Assembly (NCBI GenBank): GCA_958430865.1
Contig: CAUDNR010004372.1
Location: 1 to 14,842, forward strand
DNA from: Entrophospora sp. SA101
Lineage: Eukaryota; Glomeromycota; Glomeromycetes; Entrophosporales; Entrophosporaceae
Length of the DNA: 14,842 bases
Direction: 5' to 3'
Part shown: in pieces, positions 1 through 10,051 of the stretch
Layout of the letters: each line of letters opens with the position of its first letter
Position numbering within the stretch: the first letter of the stretch is position 1
Made by a program: the position numbers and the translations under genes
Notes under the pieces: generated by a model
Told to the model about the DNA's origin: nothing
Database searches by the model: none
The model's input: the letters and a program-made list of their open reading frames with translations, nothing else

Positions 1-560
1 TTTGGTTTTGAAAATTTATCCGTTAAACCCCTAAATCCGCTAAATCGAGATCCGTTAAACCGAGATACACTGTGTAAATATTTCGTGCACATGGAAATTT
101 GGTGTAACGTGATACCCCCGATTGAATTTTCAACACTGCGTAGGATTTTCAACTCGATTACAACTCTAGAATTGAGGGAACACACAACTCTATTAATCTG
201 TGAATGTGGGTTATGATCGTCAGCCCAACTCGATTAATTCGTGAATACGGCCTATGTGAATAATTATTAAATAATAATAACTCTATTAATAGTAAGTAGA
301 AAAGCAGCCTCACGCGACTACTAGGCTAGTTGCTAGACGGAAAATCATCCAGGGGACCACTATACACAATGAGTCTAGACCATTGATTTAGAAATTCCAA
401 ATTTTGGAAATCTTTAGATCAAAGAAAATTATTACAAATTTGGTCATGCAACTTGTAACGCGAAAATTATTTTTGCATAATAACTCTCAAATTTTAAAAA
501 ATCTATGAAAAGAAAAAACATTAATTGACTCCCTTTTAGCTTTTAAGTATGGATGATTTG
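1..560. other. Gene-free, less AT-rich flank with degenerate repeats
   Basis: I see no convincing open frame here. The first ~350 bases are visibly richer in G and C than the rest of the intergenic DNA. They contain short repeated words: CCGTTAAACC occurs at 20-29 and 52-61, and several variants of CAACTC(T/G)ATTA lie between 149 and 290. This looks like the decayed end of a repetitive element that continues beyond the left edge. Which element it is cannot be told from the window. Confidence 0.45.
185..256. repeat. Two imperfect 31-bp direct repeats
   Basis: Positions 185-215 and 226-256 align without gaps at 24 of 31 bases. Both begin CAACTC and end TATG. Six of the seven differences fall where C/T or G/A changes are common in decaying repeats. 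The copies are 41 bp apart start to start. Further partial copies lie nearby at about 149-168 and 278-290. Confidence 0.6.
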
Positions 561-674
561 CACTGTAACTTGATTGTTGCGAAACAACCTGGTTAAGCTG
601 AAAATTTGGTTCTTCTCGTTTGAATTGTGGTTAGATATTTTAAGAGGTATTTGTTTTATTTTAAATTTTTTTGT

Positions 675-860
675 TTAATACAAATGGTCACCAACTTTAA
701 TAGCTTGTAAGTGCTTATTTCTGCGAATGCACTTTTTTATCTTCTCCAAATCCCGATCAACCATTTGACATGGATGTCGGACTACATTGGAGGGAAATGG
801 AACAACGGCAATTACAACTGGTAAACTTACTAATGAACTATTAATGAAAATAAATTTCAC
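675..860 (-). other. Short open frame, possible exon remnant
   Basis: A 61-codon frame starts with ATG at 860 and ends in TAA. Its first third is hydrophobic. The remainder is more hydrophilic, with a charged stretch (DRDLEKIKKCIRRNK). I do not recognise it and see no splice partner. It sits about 180 bases beyond the 3' end of the uL2 gene. It could be a remnant exon or chance. I would not annotate it as a gene without transcript support. Confidence 0.15.
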
Positions 861-979
861 GATTGATATTTTTTTAATATTAAATTAATAAACAGCTCGA
901 GAATGGACTAGGAATTATGCTTAAGTAAAGTAATGAAAATCAATTATGATCAAATTTATACATATACATTTAATTTTAA

Positions 980-985
980 TTTATT
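980..985 (-). terminator. Poly(A) signal AATAAA of the uL2 gene
   Basis: AATAAA on the minus strand begins 57 bases after the uL2 stop codon at 1042-1044, in an AT-rich 3' region. This spacing is usual for a eukaryotic cleavage and polyadenylation signal. Confidence 0.55.
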
Positions 986-1041
986 CGAACAAAAAAAATA
1001 AAAATAATAATAATATGATTTCCAATGAATTGTAAAATTTT

Positions 1042-1986
1042 TTAAGCACCCTTAACTCTATTTGTACCACGAAGCAAACCACTTCTTCTGGCTGCAATCA
1101 AACCAACCTGCCAAAAAAAAAAAAATTAATTTTTATTAAATTATAAAATATTATTAAACATTGTCATCTATCACACACATAACAAACACATTACCTTTTG
1201 ACCAGGAACACTTTCTCTAGAGACAGTAGAGGCGTGTCCAATATGTTGATGATTACCACCACCATGAGGATGGTCAACAGGATTCATAGCAACACCACGA
1301 GTTTTAGGCCAACTATTTCTCTTAACTCTATATTTATGGAAGGCTCGACCGGCTTTAAGCATTGGTTTATCAATACGTCCTCCACCTGCTACAATGCCGA
1401 TGGTTGCACGAGCAGATGAGTTCACCACTTTTTTTGCTCCTGATGGCAACTTGATACGAGTCTTGCCTTCGTCATGATTATGACCAATAATTGTGGCATA
1501 ATTCCCTGATGTTCTAGCTAATGCACCACGATCTCCAATTTTTTCTTCAACATTGCTTATAATTGTACCTTCTGGCATTGAATTCAATGGTAACACATTG
1601 CCAACTGTTAATGATGCTTTTTTACCACAATATATAAATTGACCTGTATGTAATCCTTCAGTTGCAATAAAAGTTTGTAATCGAAGTTTATACCTAAAAA
1701 GAATGACAACAATAAATTATTATTATTAATTAATTAATATTTCATTATTGCTTAATTGATCATGATATTATAAAGTGTAATACCGGTATGGATCACGAAA
1801 TTGAACTTTTGCAAGAGGTGCACCACGACCTGGATCATGAATAATTTCTTTTACTATGCCTCTAATGTATCCATTACGTTCAGCATAATCTAACGATCTT
1901 AACTTTGCGGCTCCTTTGCGAAGTCTAGTATGAGATTTGAAAATACCTCCTGGTCCTTTTCTTTGTGAGCGAATAACACGACCCAT
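1042..1986 (-). CDS. RPL8: 60S ribosomal protein uL2 (L8/L2), three exons
   Basis: This is the universal large-subunit protein uL2, which binds 23S/28S rRNA near the peptidyl transferase centre. Exons on the minus strand are 1986-1784 (203 nt), 1693-1195 (499 nt) and 1107-1042 (66 nt). They join in frame to 255 codons plus TAA. Fungal and animal orthologues are about 254-257 aa, so the gene is full length. The protein starts [14 protein letters not shown], has the GRIDKP segment, and carries the signature [17 protein letters not shown] at residues 204-220. It ends [13 protein letters not shown] plus a short tail. DHPHGGG matches fungal L2 better than the animal EHPFGGG form. The start is chosen because MGRVIR is the conserved N-terminus. 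Both introns have GT-AG ends. Nothing is missing or frameshifted. The gene is co-oriented with the downstream-lying homeobox gene but separated from it by over 2 kb. Confidence 0.97.
1108..1194 (-). other. Intron 2 of the uL2 gene (87 nt)
   Basis: The donor is AAG|GTAATG (intron begins at 1194) and the acceptor is a long T-run ending GGCAG (intron ends at 1108). The intron falls in phase 0 between the Lys codon of GQK and the Val codon of VGLIAARR. Reading through without splicing gives a stop after seven foreign codons. Confidence 0.93.
1694..1783 (-). other. Intron 1 of the uL2 gene (90 nt)
   Basis: The donor is TACCG|GTATTA (begins at 1783) and the acceptor is CTTTTTAG (ends at 1694). It splits the Arg codon in FRDPYR after two bases. 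Joining gives [16 protein letters not shown], the expected uL2 reading. The unspliced frame stops four codons later. Confidence 0.93.
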
Positions 1987-2360
1987 CTCCTTTTACTATT
2001 ATTATTATTGTTATTATTTTTTTATTCACCTTTATTACGATTAAATTTTTTTTATATATAGAAAAATTTCACTTACTTTTTTTATAAAAAATATCAAAAA
2101 AAAAAAAATTTTTTTAAAATGTAGATCTCTTTTTAAACCAATAAGTAACGTTTTACTCGTTTTATTATGTTTTTCATATAAAAAAAAGATGTTTTTTTTT
2201 ACATACCAAAATTTATTTTCATTTACTGTTTTATGAACGAAATCATTAACAATTTGGAGGATTTTATTATTATTAGTTTGTTAATTATATAAATTGGGTG
2301 ATTAATTTAAAGATAATGCTGTATTTTCTAACGTGAAATGAGTATTCTTCTACCTTTACT
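1987..2360 (-). promoter_or_regulatory. Leader and probable promoter of the uL2 gene
   Basis: No gene is visible. Immediately upstream of the start codon is an A/T-rich leader with the purine context AAAGGAG before ATG. A TATA-like stretch, CTATATATAAA, is read on the minus strand at 2061-2051, about 65-75 bases before the ATG. It is followed upstream by long A/T homopolymers. In DNA this AT-rich a TATA match is weak evidence. The promoter assignment rests mainly on position. Confidence 0.3.
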
Positions 2361-2963
2361 AGTTGATGTATAAAATATTTTTTCAAAAAAAAAAAAAAAA
2401 AATAAGACAAATTATTGACAAGCAAGTAAAAAAAAAAAAAGAAAAGTCCTTAGGAAATGTATTAAATACGAAAATAATGGCATTCTTTATTTACTTTATA
2501 TTTTCTATTCGCATTCTGTTCTATTATTTCAATTCAATTTCTAATAATATTAAAACAGTTTCCTGAGCCATATCCAGTTTTAGTCGGTCCTCAAGCTACA
2601 AAGTACTGTATATCCAACCTTGGTGATACGAATAATAGTTATTAGGAACATGATTGCTTGATCTTACGAGATATTTGTTTCAAAATTTGCGTAAAATGTG
2701 TTGTTAATGCAAAACATATCAAAGATACTTACAACTATGAAGTAGAAGTTGTATTTGGGTCTTATGATACAAAAAAGATATAGTTGGCTCAGTCTAAAGA
2801 CCTCCTAAATTTTGCGCAAAATTTTAAAAAGTATAGAAGTCATTTTCTTTCCTACCTTTTAAAAAATAGCTTCATTTGTCGATAGAATAGGTCTCTCTAG
2901 TTTTAATGTAATGAAGTGATTTTCTCAAAAAAATCATTTGTTGTAGAATTCTATTCTTTTTTA

Positions 2964-2999
<36 letters not shown>

Positions 3000-3375
3000 C
3001 TGACAAAAAGAAAGGTGACTGTCAAAAAAAAAAAAAAATTTTTTTTCTAATTTGTTAATAAGATTAATTGCATCTTTTTAAACTACCATGAGGAGATAAA
3101 GATCGAATTACTAATATCATTGTTCTTTTATTTATTCATTAATTTGCATGTATTACTACTTATTGATACCATCTTTTATTCCCCAAGTTAATGATAACTA
3201 GGAACGATGAACAAATTTGGGTTGGTAAAGTATTGTCCAGGGGTTAATCGGAATTACTGATAGTGTCATTGTAATAAATTTTTACTGTAAAATAATAACA
3301 TCAATGAATTAATCGATTACTGATAATAATATTAAGGATCATTCATTTCTTTCTTATGTCGTATATATGATTCAG
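2361..3375. other. Intergenic DNA, no gene seen
   Basis: An apparent open frame at 2363-2566 is a shadow of poly-A tracts coding mostly Lys, and I discard it. The stretch otherwise holds A/T homopolymers, the TA microsatellite and unremarkable AT-rich sequence. Confidence 0.5.
2965..2996. repeat. (TA)16 microsatellite
   Basis: Sixteen uninterrupted TA units are bounded by AG on the left and GGGC on the right. Confidence 0.95.
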
Positions 3376-3747
3376 ATGAAACAACGTATCTCCCGTTTTA
3401 ATCCCCTTCACCGTCACCAGGAAAAGTAAATGTTTTAATTTTTATTCATTGCACCCAAAAAATTAATGTCCATCCATATTATTTACCTCGAGTATATACT
3501 TTTAAAATTGTTGGTATATCTCCTCATTATGGACGTTGATACAGTCAGTACATAATCCCTAATAAATAATAAACACTTATTAAAATACGTAAAATTTTCT
3601 TATATCAAAATCTCAAGCAGTAGACCTAATAAAGACAAACTTAACTTACGAACAAAAGAAGATCCAATGAATGTAGTAGATAAAATTATTAGATTCTTAC
3701 CTATGAATTCAAAATTGACATTTTCAATTGGATCTGTTGTGAGTTAA
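3376..3747 (+). CDS. Tentative two-exon small gene, unrecognised
   Basis: ATG at 3376 opens a 50-nt frame (MKQRISRFNPLHRHQE) ending in a good donor, AA|GTAAAT. A second open stretch at 3618-3747 reads NSRPNKDKLNLRTKEDPMN and continues to TAA at 3745. Splicing 3426-3617 (192 nt, GT...AAG acceptor) is phase-consistent and gives 59 aa. An alternative in-frame ATG lies at 3367. A further donor-like GTGAGT at 3739 could instead extend the frame through a very short (33-nt) intron to a stop at about 3838. The protein is basic, with no signal peptide or membrane segment. I recognise no family. The amino-acid mix looks less biased than surrounding chance frames, but the length is short and the intron is longer than the others in this window. 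It could be chance. Confidence 0.25.
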
Positions 3748-4215
3748 GTAATAATAATATTTATTATTTAGCCTTCTACGTTAAATCATTTTCATGACTC
3801 CACTATAAATATGATTTATGACCGTGACTTTCGTCACTGATGTTATTTATTGGTTTAAAGTTTCTATTGAAAATAATGGTTATTAATTGAAATGGTTGTT
3901 TGTTTGGATAACAAATGATTGAGACATACATGTATGTATTATTACAAATAGAAATTACATATATAAGAAAAATTTCTGGCCTTTGGCAATATGCTATGAT
4001 CACGACTCGAGAAATACAAATAAGGAAAGACATTGCATAGTTCATCTTTATATTAGTGTTAAATGGCGATGAGCGAAGTAGTTGAGTAAAGAGAAATGGG
4101 TTTCTTTGTATTTATTGTCAATTGCAATTTTATTAAGCAAATAATTTTGTAATCATATAAATGCAAAAAACAAAATTTACAAAATATAAAATAAACTGTT
4201 ATTTACAAAATACTT
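3748..4215. other. Intergenic DNA with short palindromes
   Basis: I discard an 80-codon hydrophobic frame at 3803-4045 on the minus strand, which has no recognisable domain. A perfect palindrome, ACATACATGTATGT, lies near 3925-3938, and GTGACTTTCGTCAC near 3825 has 5-base inverted arms. Neither has an obvious role. Confidence 0.4.
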
Positions 4216-4221
4216 TTTATT
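4216..4221 (-). terminator. Poly(A) signal AATAAA of the homeobox gene
   Basis: AATAAA is read on the minus strand about 20 bases after the TAA stop at 4242-4240. Other AT-rich candidates lie a little further on. Confidence 0.45.
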
Positions 4222-4239
4222 TTTACATAGTTCAAATAT

Positions 4240-5214
4240 TTAATACCAACAACTATCATCATCATCGTCCTCATTTTCGTAACTATTATTATTCTCTTTC
4301 TTGATAATAAAAATTTTCCGATAATTTTTTTCGTCATCATCATCTTCGTTAATGTTAATATCATCATTGTTGTTATCGTTATTAACTATGTTGACATTAT
4401 CATCATGATAATTATCTTTATTGTGATGGTTGATATTGTCGTCATTATTATCGAGATCATTGTTATTAATATTATTACTACCGATATGATTAATATTATT
4501 TGCATTATCGTCATTCTCATCATGTAAATCGACTCCGTGAACATCGTCACCATTATCATTGTCATTATTGCCATTACGAACAACAATACCATCATCGTCT
4601 AAATAATTTTTATTTGAACAAGACGAAGATGGAGAAAGTGACAAAGAAGGAGAAGGATGTCGAGAAGAGTGTCGAGAATGAGTAACTAAAGATTTTAAAA
4701 GAGGATCGGTTAAAACAGAAGTTGTTGTAGTTGTAGCAATAATATTAGAACCAAGATTTTGTAGTGCATTAATATTAAAATCGTAATGTGAATTATAAGA
4801 GTCATGATTATTAAATTTAAAGGAAGAATCAAATTCGTTGAACGAGGGAGATTGAGATCGAGAATTATTATTATCATGGTTAAGCGATGAATTACTAATA
4901 TTTTGTTGTTGTTGCTTTTCAATATAGTCAAATAATGATGATGAATTGTCGGTCGTGGTGATTGTGTTAGTGATTGCGTTTGTACCAGATGGCCAAATTG
5001 TTGTCGTAGGAGAAGGAAGACAATTTGTTGTCATTGATGGTAAACTTTGATCATTATTATCAATTTCAATATCGATAATAGAAGATGAAAATTCATTCGT
5101 ATTTGTGATATTATTGAAATAGTTGTTAATACTATTATTGGTAGTGGCAGTTGCTGTTGTAAGATCCAAAGTACCATGAGGTATTGAAATTTCTTGTTGT
5201 TGTTGTTTACAATT

Positions 5215-5270
<56 letters not shown>

Positions 5271-7216
5271 CAATGTTAATGAATTGAATTGGTGGATTAT
5301 TGTTTAGCGAGTGAAAGAAAGAATTGAAATGTTCGGAAACATGTGGAAATATTAATGATGGATTGGTCACTTCAAACAAAAAAATATATTAAAAATTTTT
5401 TTTTGAATTTCTAAAAAAAAGTTAATTAACAATAATAATTACTTTGATAATTTTGTTCGTAATATGGATTGAGAGTAGTGGATGTGGATGTGGTAATGAT
5501 TGATCTTTCATCGTCATTTTCATCTATGATTGGTAAACAATTATCAGTAGTATTCCAATATTCATGAACATTATTATTACCATTGTTATGATTATTATTA
5601 GAAATAGAAGAAATGTCATTGAAAGTTTCTTTATTATCACCAAATTCTTCTTGTCGCAAATGACTGGGATGGTGAACATGAGGATAATGAGATGGTGGTG
5701 GAATATGAGAAGGTGTATGCGGTGAATTCAACTCATTAAAATCAATTGGATATATCAAAGAAGAATTTAATGATTGCTGGTGACGATCAAGATCCGAATT
5801 ATTATCATCATTATTATTATTGGAGGTCAAAGCAATTGCCAAATGCTCAATATTTGGTGATGATATTCCATTATTATGATTGTTATTATATGTATGATGA
5901 TTGTTGTTATTATGAATAATATTATCATTGCTACCGCCGCTAATTATAATATTATTAATGCTATCACTGCCATTAATAATACTACAAACAATTTTACTGT
6001 TGTTGCAAAAATAATGATAATTTTGGTTATAATAATTGTTAATATCATCGTCATCCAAAACATAACCTTGATTATTGCGAAAAATATCATCAACGTCATC
6101 CATAATATCGGCGAAATCATTGTCATTATTATTAACAGTGTCGTCGTCGTCGTCGTCGTCGCCATCATCATCATAGTCAGCAATATTAATATCATCAGCG
6201 AAAACAATTTCGTCTTCTTCATTCTCCTCATTATTATTATTATTATAATTCAAATTAACATCAGAGACATCATTGTCATCAATAATAATACCATCATCAT
6301 CCTTATTATTGTTATTATCAATTTCAGAAAATGCTGTTATTGTTGTTGCTGATAATGGTGATAGTGGTATTGGTGGCGGTGGAGGAGGAGAGGAATCAAT
6401 TGACGTAGTAGGAGAAATTGAAGAAAAAAATTCACTTTCGTTACTATGATTATCATTAATATTATCGCCTGTATCAATACTATTGATATTGTTGCTACTT
6501 CTAATGATACTATTTACTATATCAACACTATTTAGATGATTTTCTTTACAATAATCGACAGCCAAGGTTAATTTTTTAGGTTTAGAATTTCTATTACTGT
6601 CCGCTGCACTTTTTAATTCCATTGCATCACGTTTAAGTTTAGCTCTACGATTCTGGAACCAAACTTGAATTGCTCTCGAAGACATATTAAGTTGTTTTGC
6701 CAATTGTGTACGTAGATTTGAATCAGGTTTTTGGATTGTTTCAAAGATTTTATTTAATTTCAAAGTTTCATCCTCCGTCAACCTTCTACGTCTTTTAACT
6801 TGTCGATATGTTGGTTGTGGTCGTTGTTGATGTTGATGGTGGTGATGATGATGGTGATGAGGGAAATGACGATGAAGATGATGAAAAATGTTATTTTGTT
6901 GATTATCGTATGAATGATTATTTTGTAGATTCTGGTTATTAATAATTTTGCAAGTGGATGAAGAAATAATTGATGAAGTGGATGATGATGATAATGATGA
7001 TGATGAAGGGATAGATGACAAGGAGGCGGGGGAAGATGTAGTAGAGATCAAAGCTTCTTTTAATTCTTGATCAGTTAATAGAAAATCATGAGGAGAAGAA
7101 GACATGTCATTATTTAATATTGAAATTCCTGCGGAATTTTCATTTTTAATGTTGCTGTTATTGTCATTGTTAATATTTGATGTTTGATCTGGGTGAAATT
7201 GAAACGATGTGATCAT
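4240..7216 (-). CDS. Homeobox transcription factor, two exons, 967 aa
   Basis: This is a predicted nuclear DNA-binding regulator. Exon 1 (7216-5443) and exon 2 (5369-4240) join through a 73-nt intron to 967 codons plus TAA. The homeodomain spans residues 139-198 (6802-6623). It has a basic arm (KRRRR), then L16, F20, and the recognition helix RAIQVWFQNRRAKLKR with W48, F49, Q50, N51 and R53. It is a typical 60-residue, non-TALE domain. Val47, Gln50 and Asn51 suggest a TAAT-type site, by analogy with known homeodomains. It most resembles the Pho2/Yox1-like fungal class, from memory only. A His-rich tract lies just before the domain. Pro-rich (about residue 280), Asp-rich (about 350-365) and Asn-rich segments follow, including 19 Asn at 626-644. 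The C-terminus is strongly acidic, which would suit an activation domain (inference). The start at 7216 has A at -3 and is the first ATG of the frame. The second frame lacks its own ATG, which supports splicing over two genes. Confidence 0.88.
5218..5270 (-). repeat. AAC trinucleotide repeat coding poly-Asn
   Basis: Seventeen consecutive AAC codons (read on the minus strand), then two AAT codons, encode 19 Asn (residues 626-644 of the homeobox protein). Elsewhere in the same gene Asn runs mix AAT and AAC. The pure run therefore points to recent repeat expansion rather than selection on codons. Confidence 0.93.
5370..5442 (-). other. Intron of the homeobox gene (73 nt)
   Basis: The donor is CAAA|GTAATT (begins at 5442). 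A branch-like TTAATTAAC lies within it. The acceptor is TTTGTTTGAAG (ends at 5370). Exon 1 leaves one base (A) and exon 2 begins TG, so the junction codon is ATG, followed by TNPSLIFPHV. Using the earlier TTTTTTTTAG acceptor brings an in-frame TGA before the second frame, so the later acceptor is preferred. Confidence 0.8.
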
Positions 7217-7570
7217 CTTTGAAGGTAAATATGAAATTTATTAAAAACCTAACAATTAATGAATAATAATATTATATTACGCGTTTTTCATGAGATAAAA
7301 ATATAAAATAAAAAATGCATGAAACATAAATATATAAAATATAAGAATAAATTTATCACCTTTCGTACGCTATTGATATTAATATTATAATTATTATTAT
7401 TATGATGATTAGTAATAAATAATAATATATATTGATTAAGATATTCTTGTATAATGATAAAGACACTAATATATAAAATAATTAATCATTTATCATGAAT
7501 AAAAAAAAAATTGATTTTTTTATTTTTGCATGAATTATTTTTTATAAAAAATTTAAAAAATACTTTTTTT

Positions 7571-7645
7571 TCTCTCTCATAAAAATTTTTTTTATGTGTG
7601 AGAGAGAGAGAGAGAGAGAGTGAGAGAGAAAGTGAGTGTGAGAGT
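7571..7645. repeat. GA/CT microsatellite with inverted flank
   Basis: A run of GA dinucleotides at about 7600-7645 is interrupted by a few T and AA units. It is preceded by TCTCTCTCAT at 7571-7580 and an A/T stretch. The CTCTCTCATAAAAA side can pair imperfectly with TTTTTATGTGTGAGAGAG, so the stretch could fold as a hairpin. Read in the direction of the homeobox gene it is a CT-rich tract about 360-430 bases before the start codon. Confidence 0.75.
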
Positions 7646-8130
7646 GGTGTGTAGTAAATAGATGTGCGATATTAATAATGCTTTTGAATTTTCTCCGATT
7701 TATTAGAATTAGTATTTTTATTTTTTATTGGTCATTTATCAAGTTATCGAGTAAGTTTATGTGCATATTTACTTCTTTTTTTTTTAAAACTCTTTTATTT
7801 CCTGCCTAATAATTCCGACTTTATTTTATGCGACACACTTTTATTACTAGTATTATTATTACAATTGATAAATATTTATTTATTAATATATTTTTTTTTA
7901 AAGAGCGAAGAAAGAAAAGCAAAAGAGTCAAAATATGACATAATTATTATCAGTTAGTCATCATCATTAATATGATTATTAGCGTTACTGTTATGCTTTT
8001 TATTTGTACTATGTTGTTTTATTTATTAGTAATATCGAACAATGGATGGATGGAGAAAGATTTATCTTGACTATTTTTTTGGGGGAAGAGTCACGTAAAA
8101 AAAAAATCCGAGGAACTCTGTGTATATTAA

Positions 8131-8152
8131 ATATCAATATCAATATCAATAT
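8131..8152. repeat. AATATC hexamer repeat
   Basis: About three and a half tandem copies of AATATC lie within gene-free DNA. There is no evident function. Confidence 0.7.
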
Positions 8153-8699
8153 AACATACATATTTTAATTCGGAGATTCATTTACTGAATGGTTTTTTTT
8201 AATCAATCATATATAAAACTATTTAATATACTATTTTTTGATATGAAATTTTCTAGTAATAATTACTTGTCATTGATGTTTTTGTATTAAAATAATAACA
8301 TCAACATATTTAAACATTGCATTCTCTTGCTACTCCATACCTATAATATATTATCACTGTTTGCTTTATGTGGAATAAGAATTTAAAAAATGTAAATTGA
8401 ACAGTTAAATATCATCCATCTACAACAAATAATTTTTATAATATTATATTTTATCATAATTATCATTCAATCAAAGTTTTGTGTATTCTAAATTTATGAA
8501 ACAGATCTTTTATCAAATTTAATGATGTCAACTTGAACTGACATTAAAATTTCAGTTAAAAAGTTTTGTCTGACTACTAAAATGGATAATGACGAAAATT
8601 ATAAGATTGATTTTCCAAATCTTTGTGCAACACCAAGTGCCAATAAATAAATAGTTAATGTGTACGCATCAATCAAATAACAAATTCTTTTTTAAAAAC

Positions 8700-10051
8700 A
8701 TGCCTCAACAAAAAAGACAAAACAAGAGAAAACAAAAAGATGAACATGGTGCTGTTGTCATGAGTAAATGTTTATCATAAGAATGGTGGTTATTGTCACT
8801 TGTTGTCACTCTGGTTAGTTATTAAAGAATGGTCATTACTTTAGTTTGATTAATTAATTTACATTTTTTGAACTTTAAATCATTTATGTTTAATCCTTAG
8901 AATTAAATCCAAAAAAAACAAAAAAAAACAAAAACAACGAAATACTTACCACCAATAAGGTAATCCTTTAGCAGATAAAATTAATTGTAGAGCTTGTTTT
9001 TTTTGATAATAATCACAGTTGTTAGCTGATTTTGGGAAAAAAGTAATCCAGTGATTGTTTTGACTTTTCAGGATTCTTGGTAATAATGATCATAAAAAAA
9101 CTGCCCATCATTTGGTTATTGAGTTAAAGAGCTCATAATTTGGTTATCATGGAAAGCCATTTTATCACTTCGATTTGATAATGATCATTTATTTTGTTAG
9201 TATTAAAAGAAGCAATTTCAGCTAACAATTGTGATATTTGATCAATGAAATTATAAATCTTTGGTTAATTTATATATATACTTTACCTGTTATTTCTGTT
9301 ATTTTCCTTCAAGGACCCTCATTTTGATAATGACTCTGAAATGCCAATATGGTTAACAAAAACGATTTCTTATTGGAACAAACATATTTTATTAGAACAA
9401 TCTAAAAAGATGGATGAACCAAAGTAAGTGTTAGTTTTTTCTTTTTAATAAGTCAAATAATTGCATCTAACTTTAAAAAAATAAAAATAAGTACAATATA
9501 GTGACAATAATAAATGAGTCTTATTGGGAAGGATCATCAGAAATTCCTCACAGAATCTGACTTTAAGGATTTTCAACAAATATTTCAAGTTCCCTTGAAC
9601 TTGGGAAAGAATCAGAAACATGGATGAATATTGATAAGAATGCAAATTTATTATTACAAGATTAAAGATGGTTCCTCAATTAATTGCAACTAATTGCAGT
9701 TACAGTTGTGGCATGTGAAAATTGAGTTGCAGCTAATTGTGGTTCCCATATTTACACAAGATCTTTCAAAGGTGAATATAGCAATGATTTTTATTGAAGC
9801 TGCCAATAAAATAATTTATATTAAATTATATGTTTTTATCTTAGGTCAGTTTTCAAAGATTGAAGGAAATAGGGAATCTGTGCTTCCTGAAGAAACTAGA
9901 GGAGCATTGGAACTACTTAGAACATTATTTATTAAAAAACAGTCAAAATGAAGATAATAATGTTCATGAAATTTGTGAATTTGAAATTGATCATTTAAAC
10001 CCTGATGTTTGTTATATTATTTGTTCTATTTATTTTATTTGTTTTATTTGA
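8700..10051 (+). pseudogene. Decayed multi-exon gene, copy A, unrecognised family
   Basis: Several exon-like blocks with GT-AG borders lie in order. Block 1, 8700-8763, starts MPQQKRQNKRKQKDEHGAVV (very basic). Block 2, 8901-8959, reads KLNPKKTKKNKNNEILTTNK and joins block 1 in frame. Block 3, 9019-9042, reads LLADFGKK after a 59-nt intron. Block 5, 9314-9423, reads DPHFDNDSEMPIWLTKTISY and onward, with a GTAAGT donor. Later blocks near 9540-9623 (FLTESDFKDFQQIF) and 9845-10010 (ESVLPEETRGALE in one frame, NSQNEDNNVHEICEFEIDHL in another) are broken by frameshifts and stops. The block corresponding to 13622-13672 of copy B is missing. An AATAAA at 10124-10129 could be its poly(A) signal. I do not recognise the family. 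The basic N-terminus suggests a nuclear or nucleic-acid-binding protein, which is weak inference. Confidence 0.55.

Larger units (their letters stand above)
7217..8600. other. Upstream region of the homeobox gene, no gene seen
   Basis: About 1.4 kb of very AT-rich DNA holds no credible open frame on either strand. It contains a GA/CT microsatellite, a short AATATC repeat and many A/T homopolymers. The promoter of the homeobox gene should lie in its left part. No individual site stands out from the AT background. Confidence 0.5.

Noticed and set aside
1198..1419. Open frame on the plus strand across the uL2 gene
   Set aside because: It is antisense to the well-supported uL2 exon 2 and has no recognisable domain. 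It is a shadow of the real gene.
2363..2566. 67-codon plus-strand frame
   Set aside because: It is made mostly of Lys from poly-A runs followed by hydrophobic codons from AT-rich DNA. There is no domain or splice context.
3803..4045. 80-codon hydrophobic frame on the minus strand
   Set aside because: Its composition is as expected from AT-rich DNA, with no family resemblance. It overlaps the tentative plus-strand mini-gene end and has no supporting signals.
4240..5379. Second frame of the homeobox locus as a separate gene
   Set aside because: It has no ATG start (the frame opens at TTG), and a phase-matched GT-AG intron joins it to the first frame.
5876..6352. 158-codon Ile/Val/Asn frame opposite the homeobox gene
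   Set aside because: It is an antisense shadow of Asn- and Asp-codon repeats (AAT/GAT read as ATT/ATC). There is no independent evidence.
4240..7216. Homeodomain mating-type (HD1/HD2) locus
   Set aside because: Only one homeodomain gene is present. It is a typical 60-residue non-TALE domain, and there is no divergently transcribed partner gene in the window.
9445..9645. Minus-strand 66-codon frame, also present in copy B at 13908-14108
   Set aside because: The near-identity follows from the nucleotide duplication. The frame is antisense to the better-supported plus-strand exon blocks and has no domain.
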